Shown here: positions 1 to 6,712 of the stretch, one piece after another
How positions within the stretch are numbered: position 1 is the stretch's first letter
How the letters are laid out: each line of letters starts with the position of its first letter
Source: Pseudomonadota bacterium
GTDB lineage: Bacteria; Pseudomonadota; Alphaproteobacteria; Rhizobiales; Kaistiaceae
NCBI GenBank assembly: GCA_023433185.1
Contig: JAEZEN010000604.1
Coordinates: 1 to 9,295 of the forward strand
Direction of reading: 5' to 3'
Length of the DNA: 9,295 nucleotides
Made by a program: the position numbers and the translations under genes
Notes under the pieces: model-generated
Seen by the model: the letters and a program-made list of their open reading frames with translations, nothing else
The model's database searches: none
Told to the model about the DNA's origin: nothing

Positions 1-36
1 CCTCGAATCCGTTCCGGGTTCAGGCGGGACAGCCGA

Positions 37-912
37 TCAGCAGATTTCGGTCTTGCAGCTTGCCCGGGCCGAGGCGATCACCGCCTTCAGCGCGTCGTAG
101 CCGATGGCGCCGATCGCGACATTGCCGTCGGTGACGTAGGACGGCGTGCCGGTCAGCGACAGCTGCTCGGCGAGGCCGTAGACTTCGGTGATCGTGTCGC
201 GGACTTCGGTGGACTGCATCGCCTCGACCAGTTCGCCCCGGTCGAGGCCCATTTCCTCGGCGACGGCCAGAGCGATCTCCGCATTGACCTGGCCGCTCTG
301 GGCGAGCAGGGCATCGTGGAACTCGCCGGCCAGCTCCGGCGCAAGGATGCGCACCGCGATCGACACCTGCGACGCCATCATCGAGCCTTCGCCGAGGACC
401 GGGAACTCCTTGAGCACGACCCGGAGATTGGGGTCGTCGGCGATGAGGCGCTCGACATCCGCCTGGGCGCGCCGGCAATAGCCGCAATTGTAGTCGAAGA
501 ACTCGACCAGCGTGACGTCGCCATCCGGGTTGCCCATCACCACCTGGCGCTCGGAGGCGAAGAGGAGGTCGCGGTTCGAGTCGATCATGGCGACCTGCAT
601 GGCGCGATCGGCCTCGTCCTGCTTGCGCTGCAGGGCGTCGATCGCGTCGCGGATCACCTCGGGATTGGCGATCAGATAGTCGCGGATGAACTCGGGATTG
701 CGGGTGACGTAGTCGCGGACCACGCCCTCGATCTCGTTCCGCTGCGTCGCGTCCAGCTCGGCGACCATCGTGCCGGCGGCGGGCGCGGTGCCGGTCCGGG
801 GCGCCACCGGTTCCGAAGCGCCGTTCGCCTCGTGGGACGTGCCGACGAGGTAGCCGCCGGCGCCAATGGCGACTGCGGCGGCGGTCGCGAGAGCAAGAGT
901 GCGGATGGTCAT
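37..912 (-). CDS. DsbA-family (Com1/ScsC-like) periplasmic thiol-disulfide protein
   Basis: 291 aa. Predicted thiol-disulfide oxidoreductase or isomerase acting on exported proteins in the periplasm. Residues 1-27 form a short charged start, an Ala/Val/Gly hydrophobic stretch and no clear AxA site, so this is either a signal anchor or a poorly defined signal peptide. Residues 50-110 form a charged helical region; 65-97 are three 11-residue repeats (units beginning VRDY, IRDY, IRDA). The thioredoxin-fold domain follows, with FFDYNCGYCRRA (catalytic CGYC at 143-146) and the cis-proline loop TGTPSY (Pro257). The stalk plus catalytic domain matches the DsbA/Com1/ScsC group, some of whose members trimerise through such a stalk and act as isomerases. 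Two extra cysteines (C286, C291) lie at the extreme C-terminus. The ATG at 910-912 has a GGAG 12 bases upstream. No partner DsbB or DsbD is in the window, so oxidase versus isomerase is undecided. Confidence 0.9.
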   Translation of the reverse strand: MTIRTLALATAAAVAIGAGGYLVGTSHEANGASEPVAPRTGTAPAAGTMVAELDATQRNEIEGVVRDYVTRNPEFIRDYLIANPEVIRDAIDALQRKQDEADRAMQVAMIDSNRDLLFASERQVVMGNPDGDVTLVEFFDYNCGYCRRAQADVERLIADDPNLRVVLKEFPVLGEGSMMASQVSIAVRILAPELAGEFHDALLAQSGQVNAEIALAVAEEMGLDRGELVEAMQSTEVRDTITEVYGLAEQLSLTGTPSYVTDGNVAIGAIGYDALKAVIASARASCKTEIC

Positions 913-967
913 CGGGGTTCTGGTCTCCGGCGGGCGCGCGCTGGCCGCGCACCATGGTCATGGGCGG

Positions 968-996
968 TTTATAGGGGACAACGATGGCGGCGCGAA
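968..996 (-). promoter_or_regulatory. possible promoter of the DsbA-family gene
   Basis: On the minus strand, TTCGCG (991-996) and TATAAA (968-973) are separated by 17 bases and lie about 55 bases upstream of the ATG at 912. The -10 element is unusually AT-rich for this sequence; the -35 is poor. Assigned by eye only. The rest of the 913-1164 gap holds a small inverted repeat, CGCGA-5-TCGCG (1035-1049), of unknown meaning, and no small gene that I can support. Confidence 0.35.
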
Positions 997-1153
997 GCGG
1001 GGCCCAGGGATGGTCCTTCAATCTTTCTTGAGCCCGCGAATGCCTCGCGACAAGCGCCGGCGACGGCCCTTTCCACGCCCGTCCTCTACTGCTACGCACC
1101 GCCTGACGCTTCCGCCAGCCGGTCGTCGCCGGAAATGACCGGGGAAATGGGGC

Positions 1154-1158
1154 AGGAG
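1154..1158 (+). promoter_or_regulatory. ribosome binding site that decides the aminotransferase start
   Basis: AGGAG lies 6 bases before TTG 1165. The in-frame ATGs at 1135 and 1147 have no comparable Shine-Dalgarno sequence, so the TTG is preferred although TTG is a rarer start codon. Confidence 0.55.
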
Positions 1159-1164
1159 AGAGAC

Positions 1165-2349
1165 TTGCCGAGCGAACCATCGTCAGCGCCGCGCCATCGC
1201 ATCGCGCCGTCCCTCCGGAGCGCCGTCGAGCCCTTTCTGGTCATGGAGGTGATGCGGGCGGCCATCGACCGCGAGCACCTCGGCGAGCGCGTCATCCACA
1301 TGGAAGTCGGCCAGCCCGGCGCCCCGGCCCCCGGGCCGGTGCTGGAGGCGGCGCGGGCGGCCCTCGTCCACGGGCGGATCGCCTATACCGAGGCGCTCGG
1401 CCTTCGCTCGCTCCGGAGCCGCATCGCCCGCTACTATGCCGACGCCCACGGCCTGGACGTGCCCCATGAGCGCGTCGCCGTCACCACCGGGTCCTCTGCC
1501 GGGTTCAACCTCGCCTTCCTCGCCGCCTTCGACCACGGCGACCGCATCGCGCTCGCCGCACCCGGCTATCCGGCCTACCGCACCCTTCTCCATGCCCTCG
1601 GTCTCGAGGTGGTGGAGATCCCGGTCGATGCATCGTCCCGCTACGTGCTGACCCCGGCGCTGCTCGCGGCCGCCCACCGCGAGCGGCCGCTGGCCGGGGT
1701 GCTCGTCGCGAGCCCGGCCAACCCCAGCGGCACCCTCATGCGGCCGGCGGCGCTCGGCGCACTGATCGAAGCGGCCCACGACCTCGGCATCCGCTTCATC
1801 TCGGACGAGATCTATCACGGCCTCGTCTATGACGGCGTAGCCGAGACGGCGCTCCGCTTCTCGCCGGATACCATCGTCGTCAACTCGTTCTCCAAGTACT
1901 ACTGCATGACCGGCTGGCGGATCGGCTGGATGGTACTGCCCGAGACGCTGGTCCGTCCGGTCGAGCGCATCGCCCAGAACCTCTACATCTCGCCGGCGGA
2001 GATATCGCAGATCGCGGCCACGGCGGCCTTCGACGCCACCGCGGAACTGGACGTCATCAAGGCGAGCTACGCCGAGAACCGCCGCATCCTCCTCGATCGC
2101 CTGCCAGGCATTGGCTTCGACGAGTTCCACCCCGTCGATGGCGCCTTCTACATCTATGCCTCGACCCGCCGCTTCTCGCGCGATTCAGCCGATTTCACCC
2201 GGCGCATGCTGCACGAGGCGGGCGTCGCCGCGACGCCCGGCGCCGATTTCGACCGCGTCCGCGGCCACGAATGGATGCGGTTCTCCTTCGCCGGCACGAC
2301 CCCGGACATGATCGAAGCCGCGGATCGCCTCGCCGCGTGGCTGGGCTGA
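1165..2349 (+). CDS. PLP-dependent aminotransferase, class I/II (fold type I)
   Basis: 394 aa from TTG 1165, a normal length for the family; an open frame reaching further upstream is only antisense to the DsbA gene. Transfers an amino group between an amino acid and a 2-oxo acid in the cytoplasm using pyridoxal phosphate. Landmarks in order: MEVGQPG (46-52) in the substrate-binding N-terminal segment; TTGSSAG (107-113) at the cofactor phosphate; ANPSGT (185-190) with the cofactor-binding Asn186; SDEIYHGLVY (213-222) with Asp214 for the pyridine nitrogen and Tyr217; NSFSKYYCMTGWRIGW (240-255) with Schiff-base Lys244; MRFSFA (371-376) with Arg372, the expected carboxylate-binding arginine. The pattern fits the AspC-like subgroup of bacterial aspartate/aromatic aminotransferases, but the substrate cannot be read from sequence. 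It stands alone, divergent from the DsbA gene and convergent with the cupin gene. Alternative starts are ATG 1147 (400 aa) and ATG 1135 (404 aa). Confidence 0.92.
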   Translation: MPSEPSSAPRHRIAPSLRSAVEPFLVMEVMRAAIDREHLGERVIHMEVGQPGAPAPGPVLEAARAALVHGRIAYTEALGLRSLRSRIARYYADAHGLDVPHERVAVTTGSSAGFNLAFLAAFDHGDRIALAAPGYPAYRTLLHALGLEVVEIPVDASSRYVLTPALLAAAHRERPLAGVLVASPANPSGTLMRPAALGALIEAAHDLGIRFISDEIYHGLVYDGVAETALRFSPDTIVVNSFSKYYCMTGWRIGWMVLPETLVRPVERIAQNLYISPAEISQIAATAAFDATAELDVIKASYAENRRILLDRLPGIGFDEFHPVDGAFYIYASTRRFSRDSADFTRRMLHEAGVAATPGADFDRVRGHEWMRFSFAGTTPDMIEAADRLAAWLG

Positions 2350-2375
2350 CGCGACTCCGCTCGCCGTCCGCGTCA
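2347..2375. terminator. inverted repeat between convergent genes, containing both stop codons
   Basis: TGACGCG (2347-2353) and CGCGTCA (2369-2375) are perfect reverse complements around a 15-base loop. The first three bases are the aminotransferase TGA stop, and the last three, read on the minus strand, are the cupin TGA stop. No T-run follows on either side, so this is at best a non-canonical bidirectional terminator. Its position in a 23-base gap between convergent genes supports the role. Confidence 0.4.
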
Positions 2376-2912
2376 GTCCGGGCTGGCCGAGAACTGGCCC
2401 CCATCGTCGAAGCCATCCTCGATGACCCGCCATACCGGGGTACCCTCCGGGACGGTGAAGATGTCGAGCAGCACCGCGTCGACCGTTCCGCTGTTGACGC
2501 CGGACATCGGCTGACCGGGAGGCATGTAGTAGCAGTCGCCGGCGACGGCGCGCTGAGGCTCGGCGCCGGGAAGGTAGAGCGTCATCTCGCCTTCGATCAC
2601 GCAGGTCGCGCCGCCGGCGTCATGAAAATGGATCGGTGCCCGCGTTCCCGGCGCCCGCACGGTCCGATGAATCCGCGTCTCGTGTCCGAGGCCGTCCGGA
2701 CCGCGCAGGATGATCTGCGATTCCCGCGCCGCGGTCATCTCGCCGGGCAACGCCCCGAGCGCGCCCGCCGGGTCGTCGTGGGCGGCATGCGCTGGATCGG
2801 CGCCCAGCGGCGCTTCCGCCATCGCCGCATGGGACGCGGCGAGCAGCGGGATGGCGACAAGCAGGCATGTGCCAAGATTCCGGAAATGTCGATGGGCGGG
2901 TGGTGACGGCAT
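2373..2912 (-). CDS. secreted single-domain cupin protein
   Basis: 179 aa. Residues 1-32 are a classical signal peptide: Arg/His-rich start, hydrophobic core [10 protein letters not shown], and AMA before Glu33, so the mature protein is probably periplasmic. The small beta-barrel cupin domain spans about 65-160. Motif 1 is G89 with H95 and H97 (IHFHD), but the usual Glu of the metal site is replaced by Gly (GG at 100-101). Motif 2 is [16 protein letters not shown] (125-140), in which the usual last histidine is Met136 while Asn140 is kept. Two of four metal ligands therefore look lost, so I claim no enzymatic activity; sensing or binding is possible. The ATG at 2910-2912 is chosen because GGGGAGGA lies 5 bases upstream; a GTG ten codons earlier is the alternative. 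It is divergent from pgi with 170 bases between. Family assignment is firm; function is unknown. Confidence 0.87.
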   Translation of the reverse strand: MPSPPAHRHFRNLGTCLLVAIPLLAASHAAMAEAPLGADPAHAAHDDPAGALGALPGEMTAARESQIILRGPDGLGHETRIHRTVRAPGTRAPIHFHDAGGATCVIEGEMTLYLPGAEPQRAVAGDCYYMPPGQPMSGVNSGTVDAVLLDIFTVPEGTPVWRVIEDGFDDGGQFSASPD

Positions 2913-2917
2913 CGCAA

Positions 2918-2925
2918 TCCTCCCC
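2918..2925 (-). promoter_or_regulatory. strong ribosome binding site of the cupin gene
   Basis: Minus-strand GGGGAGGA sits 5 bases before the ATG at 2912. It fixes the start ten codons inside the longest frame (GTG 2942) and leaves the signal peptide directly at the N-terminus. Confidence 0.75.
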
Positions 2926-3067
2926 GGCGTCGTCAACGCCACCGAAGTCTGATCTCAACGCGATGCGCAGACAAGCCTGGCCGCTGGTCGACGCCCGCCC
3001 GGACCGCTACTCTATTCCCGCTGGCCCTCGGCGCGCTGTGTTGGTAGGTCAGGTCGCCGTCTGCCGC
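2926..3067. promoter_or_regulatory. divergent cupin/pgi control region
   Basis: The gap between the cupin ATG and the pgi GTG must hold promoters for both. I see a 5-5-5 inverted repeat, GGCGT-5-ACGCC (2926-2940), close to the cupin start, and a weak pgi promoter candidate TGGTCG (2985-2990), 17 bases, TACTCT (3008-3013). Neither is convincing alone. No small gene or riboswitch is seen here. Confidence 0.25.
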
Positions 3068-3082
3068 GGGAGGAAGCTTGTC

Positions 3083-4720
3083 GTGAATTCGGACAAGGTG
3101 AAGGCTTGGGATGCCCTGGAGGCGCACCGTTCGACCGTCATGTCGGTGCCGCTCCGCAAGCGCTTCGCCGACGATCCCGAGCGCTTCAAGCGCTTCTCGA
3201 TGTCGTTCCGTGACCTGCTCCTCGACTATTCGAAGAACCTGATCGACGGCGAGACCATGACGCGGCTCTTCGCGCTCGCCCGCGCTGCCGACGTCGAGGG
3301 GCGCCGCGCCGCCATGTTCTCCGGCGAGGCGATCAACCACACCGAGAACCGCCCGGTCCTCCACATGGCGCTTCGGGCGATGCCCGACGAGACCTACCGG
3401 GTCGACGGCAAGAACGTCGTGCCGGAGGTCCACAAGGTCCTCAACGCGATGGCCGCCTTTGCCGACGGCGTCCGCTCCGGCGAGATCAAGGGCGCCGGCG
3501 GCCCGTTCACCGACGTGGTCAATATCGGCATCGGCGGCTCGGACCTCGGCCCGCGCATGGCGGTGCGGGCGCTCCGCCCGTTCCACGACGGGCCGCGCCT
3601 CCATTTCGTCTCCAATGTCGACGGCGCCGACATCCGCGACATCCTCGCCGGCCTCGACCCCGCCCGGACCTTGTTCCTCGTCGCCTCCAAGACCTTCACC
3701 ACCATCGAGACCATGACCAATGCCGCGACGGCGCGGGCCTGGATCGTCGAACGCCTCGGCGAGGCGCAGGTCGGCGCCCATTTCGCGGCGATGTCGACGG
3801 CCATTCCGAAGGTCAGGGAATTCGGCATCGCCGAGGACCGTACCTTCGGGTTCTGGGACTGGGTGGGCGGCCGCTATTCGATCTGGTCGGCGATCGGCCT
3901 GCCCCTGATGATCGCCATCGGTCCGGCGAACTTCACCGCCTTCCTTGCCGGCGGCCGCTCGATGGACGACCATTTCAAGGCGGCGCCGCTCGAGCAGAAC
4001 ATGCCGGTGATCCTCGCGCTGATCGGCGTGTGGTACCGCAACGTCCTCGGCTTCCCGACCTACGCGGTCCTGCCCTATGCCCAGCGCCTCGAACGCCTGC
4101 CGGCCTACCTCCAGCAGCTCGACATGGAATCGAACGGCAAGCGTGTCACCCTCAAGGGGGCAACCGTGATGGGCGCGACCGGACCCATCGTCTTCGGCGA
4201 GCCCGGCACCAACGGCCAGCACGCCTTCTACCAGCTCATCCACCAGGGCACCGACGTCATTCCCTGCGATTTCCTCGTCGCGGCGCGCTCCGACAAGCAG
4301 GACGATGGCGGCCACCAGGAACTGCTGCTCGCCAACTGCCTGGCCCAGAGCGAGGCCCTGATGCGCGGCCGGACGATCGCGGAGGCGCGGGCCGAGCTGA
4401 AGGCCGAGAAGCTCCCGGCCTCGACCATCGAGACCCTTGCGCCGCACAAGGTCTTTCCCGGCAACCGCCCCTCGAGCACGCTGCTCTTCAAGCAGCTCGA
4501 CCCCGAGACCCTCGGCATGCTGATCGCGCTCTACGAGCACAAGATCTTCGTACAGGGGGCGATCTGGGGCATCAACTCGTTCGACCAGTGGGGGGTGGAG
4601 CTCGGCAAGGTGCTGGCGAAGGAGATCCTGCCGATGGTCGAGGGCAAGGCCACGGCGGCGGGCCGCGATTCCTCGACCGCCGGCCTCGTCGACGCCATAA
4701 GGCTGCTGCGGAACTTCTGA
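3083..4720 (+). CDS. pgi: glucose-6-phosphate isomerase
   Basis: 545 aa, the normal size for a bacterial enzyme of the sugar-isomerase (SIS) type. Interconverts glucose 6-phosphate and fructose 6-phosphate in the cytoplasm, linking glycolysis/gluconeogenesis with the pentose phosphate and Entner-Doudoroff routes. Visible signatures: [13 protein letters not shown] (147-159) and [13 protein letters not shown] (201-213) at the phosphate site; PGI signature 1 at 259-272 ([12 protein letters not shown]); MESNGK (348-353) with catalytic Glu349; GTNGQHAF (375-382) with catalytic His380; signature 2 at 492-509 ([18 protein letters not shown]) with Lys509. All expected catalytic residues are present. 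The GTG start at 3083 is preceded 8 bases upstream by GGGAGGA (3068-3074); the longer open frame has no such site. The TGA stop overlaps the next gene's ATG, so it probably heads an operon with the FMN enzyme and sulfotransferase. Confidence 0.98.
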   Translation: MNSDKVKAWDALEAHRSTVMSVPLRKRFADDPERFKRFSMSFRDLLLDYSKNLIDGETMTRLFALARAADVEGRRAAMFSGEAINHTENRPVLHMALRAMPDETYRVDGKNVVPEVHKVLNAMAAFADGVRSGEIKGAGGPFTDVVNIGIGGSDLGPRMAVRALRPFHDGPRLHFVSNVDGADIRDILAGLDPARTLFLVASKTFTTIETMTNAATARAWIVERLGEAQVGAHFAAMSTAIPKVREFGIAEDRTFGFWDWVGGRYSIWSAIGLPLMIAIGPANFTAFLAGGRSMDDHFKAAPLEQNMPVILALIGVWYRNVLGFPTYAVLPYAQRLERLPAYLQQLDMESNGKRVTLKGATVMGATGPIVFGEPGTNGQHAFYQLIHQGTDVIPCDFLVAARSDKQDDGGHQELLLANCLAQSEALMRGRTIAEARAELKAEKLPASTIETLAPHKVFPGNRPSSTLLFKQLDPETLGMLIALYEHKIFVQGAIWGINSFDQWGVELGKVLAKEILPMVEGKATAAGRDSSTAGLVDAIRLLRNF

Positions 4721-5874
4721 TGGCGCCCGAAGGTCTTCGCCGCCTGTTGAGCGTCGCGGACATGCGCCGGGCGGCGATGCGGGCGCTGCCGCGGCCGGTC
4801 TTCGAGCTGGCCGACGGGGCGGCCGAGGACGAGTGGACGCTGCGCCGCAACGAGGCCGCCTTCGGCGACTACGCCTTCCTGCCGAAGCCCCTCGACGGCG
4901 CCGCCGAACGCGATCTCTCGGTGACGCTGTTCGGGCATCGGCTGAAGACGCCGGTGCTGCTCGGGCCGACCGGCATGCAGGGCCTGTTCTGGCCGGATGG
5001 CGAGCGCTGCGCCGCCCGCGCGGCGATGGCCGCCGGGGCCGGCTTCGTCCTCACCCACGCCTCGATCTGCACGCTCGAGGAAGTTGCCGCGACCGGGGTT
5101 TCCCCGCGCTTCATGCAGATATTCGTCTATCGCGATCGGAGCTTCACCCACCAGTTCATCGACCGCGCAGCGGCGAGCGGCTACGAGGGGCTGGTGCTCA
5201 CCATCGACAACCAGCTCGGCGGCAACCGCGAGCGCGACCGGCGGAACGGCTTCACGATTCCGCCGCAGCTCGGCCCGGTGCAGATGGCGGCCATGGCGGC
5301 GAAGGCCGGCTGGATGTGGCGCATGCGAAAGGACCTTCGCGGCCTCTCCTTCGCCAACTACGTCAAGGACGGCAAGCCGATCGACTTCCGCAGGACCAAC
5401 GTCGCGGCGATGTTCGATCCCGGCATGTCGTGGGCCGATGTCGACGACATCCGCCGCCGCTGGCACGGGCCGTTCCTGCTCAAGGGCATCCTCCATCCCG
5501 ACGAGGCGCGGCGCGCTCCCCACCACGGCGTCGACGGCATCATCGTCTCCAACCACGGCGGCCGCCAGCTCGACGGTGCGGCGAGCGGCATGGATGCGCT
5601 GCCTGCCGTCGTCGAGGCGATCGGCGGCCGGATTCCGGTCCTGGTGGACGGCGGTTTCCGTCGTGGCGCTGACGTTCTCAAGGCGCTCTGCCTCGGCGCC
5701 TCGGCGACGCTGATCGGCCGGCCGCAGCTCTGGGGCCTCTCGGTCGCCGGCGAGGCCGGCGTCGCCCAGGTGCTCGAGATCTACCGGAGCGAGATCGACC
5801 GCGCGATGGCGCTGCTCGGGGTCAGCCGGCTGCGCGATCTCGGGCCGCAGTACCTCCAGCGGGTGCCGGCATAG
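4720..5874 (+). CDS. FMN-dependent alpha-hydroxy-acid dehydrogenase/oxidase (LldD/glycolate oxidase family)
   Basis: 384 aa, the usual family length, one TIM barrel. Enzymes of this family oxidise 2-hydroxy acids (lactate, glycolate, mandelate) to 2-oxo acids with FMN. Landmarks: ADGAAEDEWTLRRN (31-44), the N-terminal family motif; GPTGMQG (82-88); FMQIFVYRDR (131-140); TIDNQLGGNRERD (161-173) with Asp163; LLKG with flavin-site Lys255; the family signature SNHGGRQ (277-283) with catalytic His279 and Arg282; VDGGFRRG (309-316) and GRP (333-335) for FMN phosphate. By alignment with spinach glycolate oxidase from memory, the substrate-binding Tyr24 and Tyr129 correspond to Leu30 and Phe135, which is unusual and leaves the substrate open. 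ATG 4720 overlaps the pgi stop by one base with no good ribosome binding site, implying translational coupling. No signal peptide or membrane segment is visible. Confidence 0.92.
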   Translation: MAPEGLRRLLSVADMRRAAMRALPRPVFELADGAAEDEWTLRRNEAAFGDYAFLPKPLDGAAERDLSVTLFGHRLKTPVLLGPTGMQGLFWPDGERCAARAAMAAGAGFVLTHASICTLEEVAATGVSPRFMQIFVYRDRSFTHQFIDRAAASGYEGLVLTIDNQLGGNRERDRRNGFTIPPQLGPVQMAAMAAKAGWMWRMRKDLRGLSFANYVKDGKPIDFRRTNVAAMFDPGMSWADVDDIRRRWHGPFLLKGILHPDEARRAPHHGVDGIIVSNHGGRQLDGAASGMDALPAVVEAIGGRIPVLVDGGFRRGADVLKALCLGASATLIGRPQLWGLSVAGEAGVAQVLEIYRSEIDRAMALLGVSRLRDLGPQYLQRVPA

Positions 5875-5901
5875 CCGGGCGCGGCACGGTCGGGAACAGT
5901 C

Positions 5902-5906
5902 GGGAG
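5902..5906 (+). promoter_or_regulatory. ribosome binding site that decides the sulfotransferase start
   Basis: GGGAG lies 8 bases before ATG 5915 but only 2 bases before the in-frame GTG at 5909, so the ATG is the better start. Confidence 0.6.
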
Positions 5907-5914
5907 TCGTGTGG

Positions 5915-6679
5915 ATGCAGGTCTTCGTGGTGGGCGCGGCGCGCTCGGGGACGACCCGGATCAAGACGGCACTGTCGGATGCCCTCGGCCTGGAGCGCTC
6001 GGGGGAAGGCCACTTCTATCCCGTCGCCCGGGACGTCGAGGCCGCGCTCGATGGCTATCTCGACCGGCTGCGCGCCAAGGCCGGGCCGAGGACGATGGTT
6101 CAGGCGGTCGACCGCGAGGCGGTGCGGCGCGGCATTCGGGCCGCGATCCGTGACGCCTTCGACAAGGTTGCCGGCCCGGCCTTCGTCGAGAAGACGCCGG
6201 GGACCGGGGCGATCCGGGCCCTGCCCATCGTGGTCGAGCAATGGCCGGAGGCGAGAATCGTCTTCGCCCGGCGCCGCGGCATCGAGAACGTGATTTCCGC
6301 GTTGTGGAAGTTCCCCGGCTGGACTTTCGAATCCGCCTGTCGCGGCTGGACGGAGGCCCTCGAGACGTGGTCCGGTTTCGGTCCGGAGGTCAAGGACCGC
6401 GCCATCGAGATCGACCAGTTCGAGATGGCTCGCGAGCCGCGGGCGACCGCTGCCCGCCTCGGCGGCTTTCTCGGCCTCGACGATGCGGCAATCGCCGGCA
6501 TAGCGGAGGCATTCACCCAGCGCGCCCATCCGCGGGCCAACACGCGGGTGAGTTCCATGGAGGAGCTCCAGCGGGACCCCATGCCTCTCGCCGAGACGCC
6601 GTGGAGCGAGGAACAGCGCGCCACCTTCGTCGCGCTCTGCGGGGAGATGATGCAGGCCTACGGCTACAGGCTCGACTGA
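5915..6679 (+). CDS. small sulfotransferase-family protein (PAPS-binding)
   Basis: 254 aa. Predicted cytoplasmic P-loop-like transferase moving a sulfuryl group from PAPS to an unknown acceptor. Evidence: the N-terminal phosphosulfate-binding loop VVGAARSGTTRIKTAL (5-20), characteristic of sulfotransferases of the Sulfotransfer_3 type; FVEKTPGTG (90-98), a common motif around the active site; and IVFARRRGIENVISAL (115-130) with Arg119-121 and Ser128, the expected 3'-phosphate-binding segment. The C-terminal half is helical, ending QAYGYRLD, as often in this family. It lies 40 bases after the hydroxy-acid dehydrogenase on the same strand and is followed at once by a hairpin, so it is probably the last gene of the pgi operon. 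No signal peptide or membrane helix. No PAPS-forming gene (CysD/N/C) is in the window. The acceptor cannot be inferred. Confidence 0.85.
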   Translation: MQVFVVGAARSGTTRIKTALSDALGLERSGEGHFYPVARDVEAALDGYLDRLRAKAGPRTMVQAVDREAVRRGIRAAIRDAFDKVAGPAFVEKTPGTGAIRALPIVVEQWPEARIVFARRRGIENVISALWKFPGWTFESACRGWTEALETWSGFGPEVKDRAIEIDQFEMAREPRATAARLGGFLGLDDAAIAGIAEAFTQRAHPRANTRVSSMEELQRDPMPLAETPWSEEQRATFVALCGEMMQAYGYRLD

Positions 6680-6680
6680 G

Positions 6681-6710
6681 CCGGAGGGGGCGCCAATGTC
6701 GCCCTTCCGG
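6681..6710. terminator. hairpin filling the gap between the convergent sulfotransferase and regulator genes
   Basis: CCGGAGGGGGCG (6681-6692) pairs with CGCCCTTCCGG (6700-6710): 11 base pairs including one G-U, one bulged G and a 7-base loop. The stop codons are at 6677-6679 (+) and 6713-6715 (-), so the hairpin occupies nearly the whole 33-base gap. It lacks a T-tract on either strand, hence probably a bidirectional but non-canonical terminator. Confidence 0.5.
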
Positions 6711-6712
6711 GG

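Noticed and set aside
316..1164. Upstream in-frame extension of the aminotransferase to 677 aa
   Set aside because: The extra residues are antisense to the DsbA gene and cross its promoter region; the normal family length and a good ribosome binding site support the start near 1165.
2373..2912. Cupin next to pgi as a cupin-type phosphoglucose isomerase
   Set aside because: It has a signal peptide, lacks the full metal-binding ligand set expected of cupin-type isomerases, is transcribed in the opposite direction, and a complete classical pgi is present.
2933..4540. Long minus-strand open frame (535 codons) antisense to pgi
   Set aside because: Arises from G/C bias at third positions of pgi; the translation is Arg/Gly/Ala/Asp-rich low-complexity without any recognisable domain, and pgi is unmistakable on the other strand.
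5889..5906. Repeated GTCGGGA before the sulfotransferase start
   Set aside because: Two copies of a 7-base GC-rich word in a short gap; expected by chance, and the second copy simply contains the ribosome binding site.
4531..5964. Long minus-strand open frame (477 codons) antisense to the hydroxy-acid dehydrogenase
   Set aside because: Same GC-bias artefact; it overlaps three well-supported genes and shows no family motif.
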